Assembly (NCBI GenBank): GCA_003560215.1
Contig: PWIY01000094.1
Span: 1-7,975, forward strand
DNA length: 7,975 bases
Direction of reading: 5' to 3'
Source: Bacteroidales bacterium
Lineage (GTDB): Bacteria > Bacteroidota > Bacteroidia > Bacteroidales > UBA7960
Shown: piece by piece, positions 5,107-7,975 of the stretch
Position numbering within the stretch: the first letter of the stretch is position 1
Layout of the letters: each line of letters begins with the position of its first letter
The notes under the pieces: generated by a model
Told to the model about the DNA's origin: nothing
The model's input: only the letters and a program-made list of their open reading frames with translations
Databases searched by the model: none
Translations under genes and position numbers: made by a program

Positions 5107-7068
5107 ATGAAAAGATCCCGGTTATATGCTTCCCTCATGCTGCTGCTGTTTATTGCTGGAAGCTGGCAAATAGATGTTTTTGACCGAAGGGGAGAGGTCT
5201 TTTTTTCCTTTCCGAAACCTGAACAACAACTGTTTGAGCAAATTGCCCAACGGATTTCGGTCGATCGCATTGATGCGGATTCGGTATATGCCTATGCAGA
5301 CAGGCCGGGGTTCGAGGCGTTCATTTCGGCCGGTATTCCTTATCGGCTTTTGCCTGCTCCCGGTAAGGCAGACTTTGAGCTCAACATGAAGGGAGTGGAA
5401 GCCCTCCGCAGCAAAGATCTGTCAGAAAACTGGGATTTTTACCCAACTTATGAGGCATATGTGGACCTGATGTACCGTTTTGAGGAAGAGTACCCTGACC
5501 TGGTCCGTATCGAATCCATCGGTGAAACGGTGATGGGCCGGGAGATCCTTTTCGCTGGCATATCCCCTGAAAAAGGCAACAGGCGGCCTGTTCCGCAATT
5601 CATGTATACCTCAACCATCCATGGTGATGAACCGGTGGGGTTTGTTGTCAGCCTGCGCCTGATTCATTACCTGCTCAGCAATTATGGAAGTAATCCTGAA
5701 GTGACCTGGCTGATGGACAATGTGGATATCTGGATCTGCCCCCATGAGAACCCGGATGGCACATACCGTGATGACAATTCAACCATTCAGGGTGCCAGCC
5801 GCGGAAATGCCAACTGGGTTGACCTGAACCGGAATTACCCCAACCCGGTCATGAACCCATCGTCAGAGCAGCAGCCGGAAACCAGCGCCATGATCAATTT
5901 TACCGACACCATTCCGTTTGTAATGTCTGCCAATATGCACACCGGTATCGAGCTGGTCAACTTTCCCTATGACAGCTGGAGATCCTCTCAGCGCTTACAT
6001 CCGGATCATGACTGGTGGGAGTTCACCATGCATGAATATGTGGATACCGTTCATGCCTACAGCCCTGATGGGTATATGACCGGGATGGGCGATGGAGTGA
6101 CACATGGCGGCGACTGGTACGTGGTGTACGGCAGCCGGCAGGATTATTTCAATTATTACCGCAATTGCCGGGAATTTACTCTGGAAATGAGTGACCGGAA
6201 AATGCCGGAACCTGAGTTGCTGCCCGATTTCTGGGAATACCACCATCGTTCACTGCTAAACTATATCCGCCAGGCAACATTCGGCATGCATGGAATTGTA
6301 TATGACAATGAGACCGGAGAACCCCTGGAAGCGACCCTGTATATTCCCGGCCATGATTCCACTTCTACCGTTATACAAGCTCAATTGCCTCATGGCAATT
6401 ATCACCGCCCACTCTTTGCCGGTGTTTATGACCTGCAGTTTGACCATTCTGATTACCCTTCCCTGCAGATCGAAGAGGTGGAGGTGAAAAACCATGAACA
6501 GACCCGGCTGAATGTGGCCATTGGTGAAGGTGCAGGATCCCTTCCGGTGTCTGTGAACGTGAAAACAGAAGGGGATGGACGGGTTCTTCCCCACGAAGGC
6601 CATCAGCTTTTTACCGAGGGTTCCAATGCCTTTTTTTATGCCGAACCCGCTGAATCATGGGAATTTGTCAAATGGGAAACAGACGGGGGTGATTATACCG
6701 GTGAGGAGCTGACCCTCCCCGTTTCAGCAGGCATGGAGATCAGGGCTGTGTTCCGGGAAAGCGATCCGGTATGGGTTTCCGCGCCGGAGGAATTACTGAG
6801 CACGTTCACTGTGTATCCGAACCCCCTTCAGCTTGATTCTGAACTGGTGCTTAAGCTGGAAAAAAAAGAAAAGCTTTCCATCAAGGTGCACGACATGAAT
6901 GGGCGGTTTACGGGGCAGATATTTAAAGGGGAAAAACCACCGGGCGTTCACCGTTTTTCACTCGCAGAAGCATTTGCCGGTGCCCCTCACGGGGTATATC
7001 TTCTTATCGTGGATGCGGACGGGGGTTATCGCAGGGTAAAGCGGGTCATGAACCCCTCGGGGTTTTAG
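5107..7068 (+). CDS. Secreted M14 zinc carboxypeptidase with beta domains and T9SS sorting tail
   Basis: Extracellular metallo-carboxypeptidase, 653 residues, removing C-terminal residues from peptides. In order: signal peptide (1-20, cleavage site not sharp); a propeptide-like region (about 35-100); the M14 catalytic domain (about 112-390); a transthyretin-like beta domain (about 391-472) as in N/E-type carboxypeptidases; a single divergent InlB-type B-repeat (about 478-550, with AEPAESWEFVKW and a closing AVF); and a type IX secretion C-terminal domain (about 565-653, opening FTVYPNP, then VHDMNGR and GVYLLIV). Zinc ligands are His172 and Glu175 (HGDE) and His278 (ANMHTG). The catalytic Glu360 is in EFTLEM. 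Substrate-carboxylate residues appear as Arg232 and Asn241-Arg242 (VDLNRNYP). All catalytic residues are intact, so it is probably active. It lies 28 nt after dapA; co-transcription is possible but functional linkage is doubtful. The C-terminus runs into valS from the other strand. Confidence 0.94.
   Translation: MKRSRLYASLMLLLFIAGSWQIDVFDRRGEVFFSFPKPEQQLFEQIAQRISVDRIDADSVYAYADRPGFEAFISAGIPYRLLPAPGKADFELNMKGVEALRSKDLSENWDFYPTYEAYVDLMYRFEEEYPDLVRIESIGETVMGREILFAGISPEKGNRRPVPQFMYTSTIHGDEPVGFVVSLRLIHYLLSNYGSNPEVTWLMDNVDIWICPHENPDGTYRDDNSTIQGASRGNANWVDLNRNYPNPVMNPSSEQQPETSAMINFTDTIPFVMSANMHTGIELVNFPYDSWRSSQRLHPDHDWWEFTMHEYVDTVHAYSPDGYMTGMGDGVTHGGDWYVVYGSRQDYFNYYRNCREFTLEMSDRKMPEPELLPDFWEYHHRSLLNYIRQATFGMHGIVYDNETGEPLEATLYIPGHDSTSTVIQAQLPHGNYHRPLFAGVYDLQFDHSDYPSLQIEEVEVKNHEQTRLNVAIGEGAGSLPVSVNVKTEGDGRVLPHEGHQLFTEGSNAFFYAEPAESWEFVKWETDGGDYTGEELTLPVSAGMEIRAVFRESDPVWVSAPEELLSTFTVYPNPLQLDSELVLKLEKKEKLSIKVHDMNGRFTGQIFKGEKPPGVHRFSLAEAFAGAPHGVYLLIVDADGGYRRVKRVMNPSGF
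7051..7066. terminator. Terminator-like hairpin within the peptidase stop region
   Basis: AACCCC-TC-GGGGTT (7051-7064) is a perfect 6-bp inverted repeat; as an RNA hairpin it would more likely be 5 bp with a 4-base CTCG loop. It is followed on the + strand by TT and then AG, giving a GC-rich stem with a short T run. It lies within the last codons of the peptidase and just past the valS stop, the only place a terminator could sit because the two genes overlap. The T run is only four bases on + and absent on -, so this is a weak candidate. Confidence 0.35.
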
Positions 7069-7975
7069 CCACCGAGGCTCTCCAGTTGTCTTTTGATCAC
7101 ATCAATCCGCGACAGGGCGTCGGCCTTTTTCTTTTTCTCCATGGCCACCACTTTTTCCGGGGCATTGTTGACAAACTTTTCGTTGGATAGTTTCTTTTCC
7201 GTCGATTTCAGAAAGCCTTCCTGGTATTTTAGCTCCTCTTCCAGGTTTTTGATCTCTTCTTCCAGGTTCACTTCCTGATCGAGGGGGATATGGAGTTCGG
7301 TTGACTCAATGATGATCGATATGCAGCCCTCCGGTTTTTCCGTCACATAATCAAGGTGGGAAATATTGCAAAGCTTTTTTACGACGTCATCGAAAGTGGT
7401 ATCCGGTTGCTGGTTGTTATTCTTTTTGATGAAAAGATCGATCTCCTTTTTCGGAGACAGGTTCTTTTCCTGCCGCATGTTCCGGATGGCCATGATCACC
7501 TGCCTGGCAAATTCAAAGCGGGCAGTGAGGTTTCGGTCCGGAGTTCCCGGTTCAGGAACCGGTGCGATGGTGATGCTTTCAGCCTCTTTTGCATCCCTGA
7601 TCCGCTGGAAGATCTCTTCGGAAATAAAGGGCATAAAAGGATGAAGGATGCGCATCAGTTGGTTCACAAACCCGATGGTTGCCTGGTAGGTGGCTTTGTC
7701 AATGGGCTTCTGGTAAGCCGGTTTTACCATCTCCAGGTACCACGAACAAAAATCATCCCAGATCAGTTTGTACACTGTCATCAGTGCATCGGCAATCCGG
7801 AACCTGGAAAACTGATCATCAAGGATTTCCAGTGCCTGGCTGAGGTTGGCGCCGAACCAGCGGATTGCAGAAGATGCGGCTTCGGTCTGTGTGATGTTGT
7901 CAGACACCTCCCAGCCTTGGGTAAGGCGGAATGCATTCCAGATCTTGTTACAGAAATTGCGGCCCTGCTCACAAA
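7065..7975 (-). CDS. valS: Valyl-tRNA synthetase, C-terminal 302 residues
   Basis: Charges tRNA-Val with valine; cytoplasmic class I synthetase. Only the C-terminal third is visible. The frame stays open to the window edge (first full codon at 7973), and the GTG at 7907 is an internal valine, not a start. The visible part begins GRNFCNKIWNAFRL, a hallmark of the segment entering the anticodon-binding helical domain. It continues with DALMTVYKLIWDDFCSWYLE and LHPFMPFISEEIFQRI, both classic ValS signatures. The final 70 residues (about 234-302 of the visible part) are a Glu/Lys/Leu-rich coiled coil, starting at EEEIKNLEEELKYQE and including KFVNNAP, which is the tRNA-binding arm at the ValS C-terminus. 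The HIGH and KMSKS catalytic motifs and the editing domain lie outside the window. Its stop overlaps the convergent peptidase stop by 4 nt. Confidence 0.96.
   Translation of the reverse strand, partial: CEQGRNFCNKIWNAFRLTQGWEVSDNITQTEAASSAIRWFGANLSQALEILDDQFSRFRIADALMTVYKLIWDDFCSWYLEMVKPAYQKPIDKATYQATIGFVNQLMRILHPFMPFISEEIFQRIRDAKEAESITIAPVPEPGTPDRNLTARFEFARQVIMAIRNMRQEKNLSPKKEIDLFIKKNNNQQPDTTFDDVVKKLCNISHLDYVTEKPEGCISIIIESTELHIPLDQEVNLEEEIKNLEEELKYQEGFLKSTEKKLSNEKFVNNAPEKVVAMEKKKKADALSRIDVIKRQLESLGG

Noticed and set aside
6256..6603. 115-codon minus-strand open frame inside the peptidase gene
   Set aside because: It is antisense to a well-supported coding region, and its product shows no domain pattern.

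Overview
The window looks like an ordinary chromosomal segment from a member of the Bacteroidota, probably an environmental Bacteroidia lineage (Bacteroidales or Marinilabiliales type). Several things point there. The large peptidase ends in a type IX secretion (T9SS) sorting domain, genes start without Shine-Dalgarno sequences, Bacteroidota-style -7 promoter elements (TAnnTTTG) are present, and the small gene before dapA resembles a protein family I associate with this phylum. There are no insertion sequences, phage genes, tRNAs, CRISPR arrays or signs of recent transfer.

Layout. Positions 1-1290 (+) hold the 3' part of a family-5 (oligopeptide/dipeptide type) ABC transporter solute-binding protein that begins outside the window. 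It converges on a PhnP-like metallo-beta-lactamase-fold hydrolase (1309-2079, -). A divergent intergenic stretch (2080-2265) carries one candidate promoter for each direction and precedes an exported protein of unknown function (2266-3009, +). A short gap containing two overlapping, mutually exclusive inverted repeats (3032-3061) then leads into a run of four + strand genes: an FMN-binding flavin reductase-like protein (3083-3595), a small basic-tailed protein resembling DUF6913 (3623-4183), dapA (4176-5078) and a secreted multidomain M14 zinc carboxypeptidase with a T9SS tail (5107-7068). The run ends by overlapping, tail to tail, the 3' end of valS on the - strand (7065 to the window edge).

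How the genes relate. The flavin reductase, DUF6913-like gene and dapA are tightly spaced (27 nt, then an 8-nt overlap), so they are probably one transcript; the peptidase follows after 28 nt and may be co-transcribed. DapA makes the first committed intermediate of the diaminopimelate/lysine pathway. The peptidase and the solute-binding protein both suggest a peptide-using lifestyle, but they are not adjacent and nothing in the sequence links them functionally. I see no previously undescribed multi-gene system. The points most worth a second look are the DUF6913-like/dapA overlap, the apparent loss of lysine-binding residues in DapA, the overlapping hairpins before the operon, and a terminator-like hairpin inside the last codons of the peptidase.
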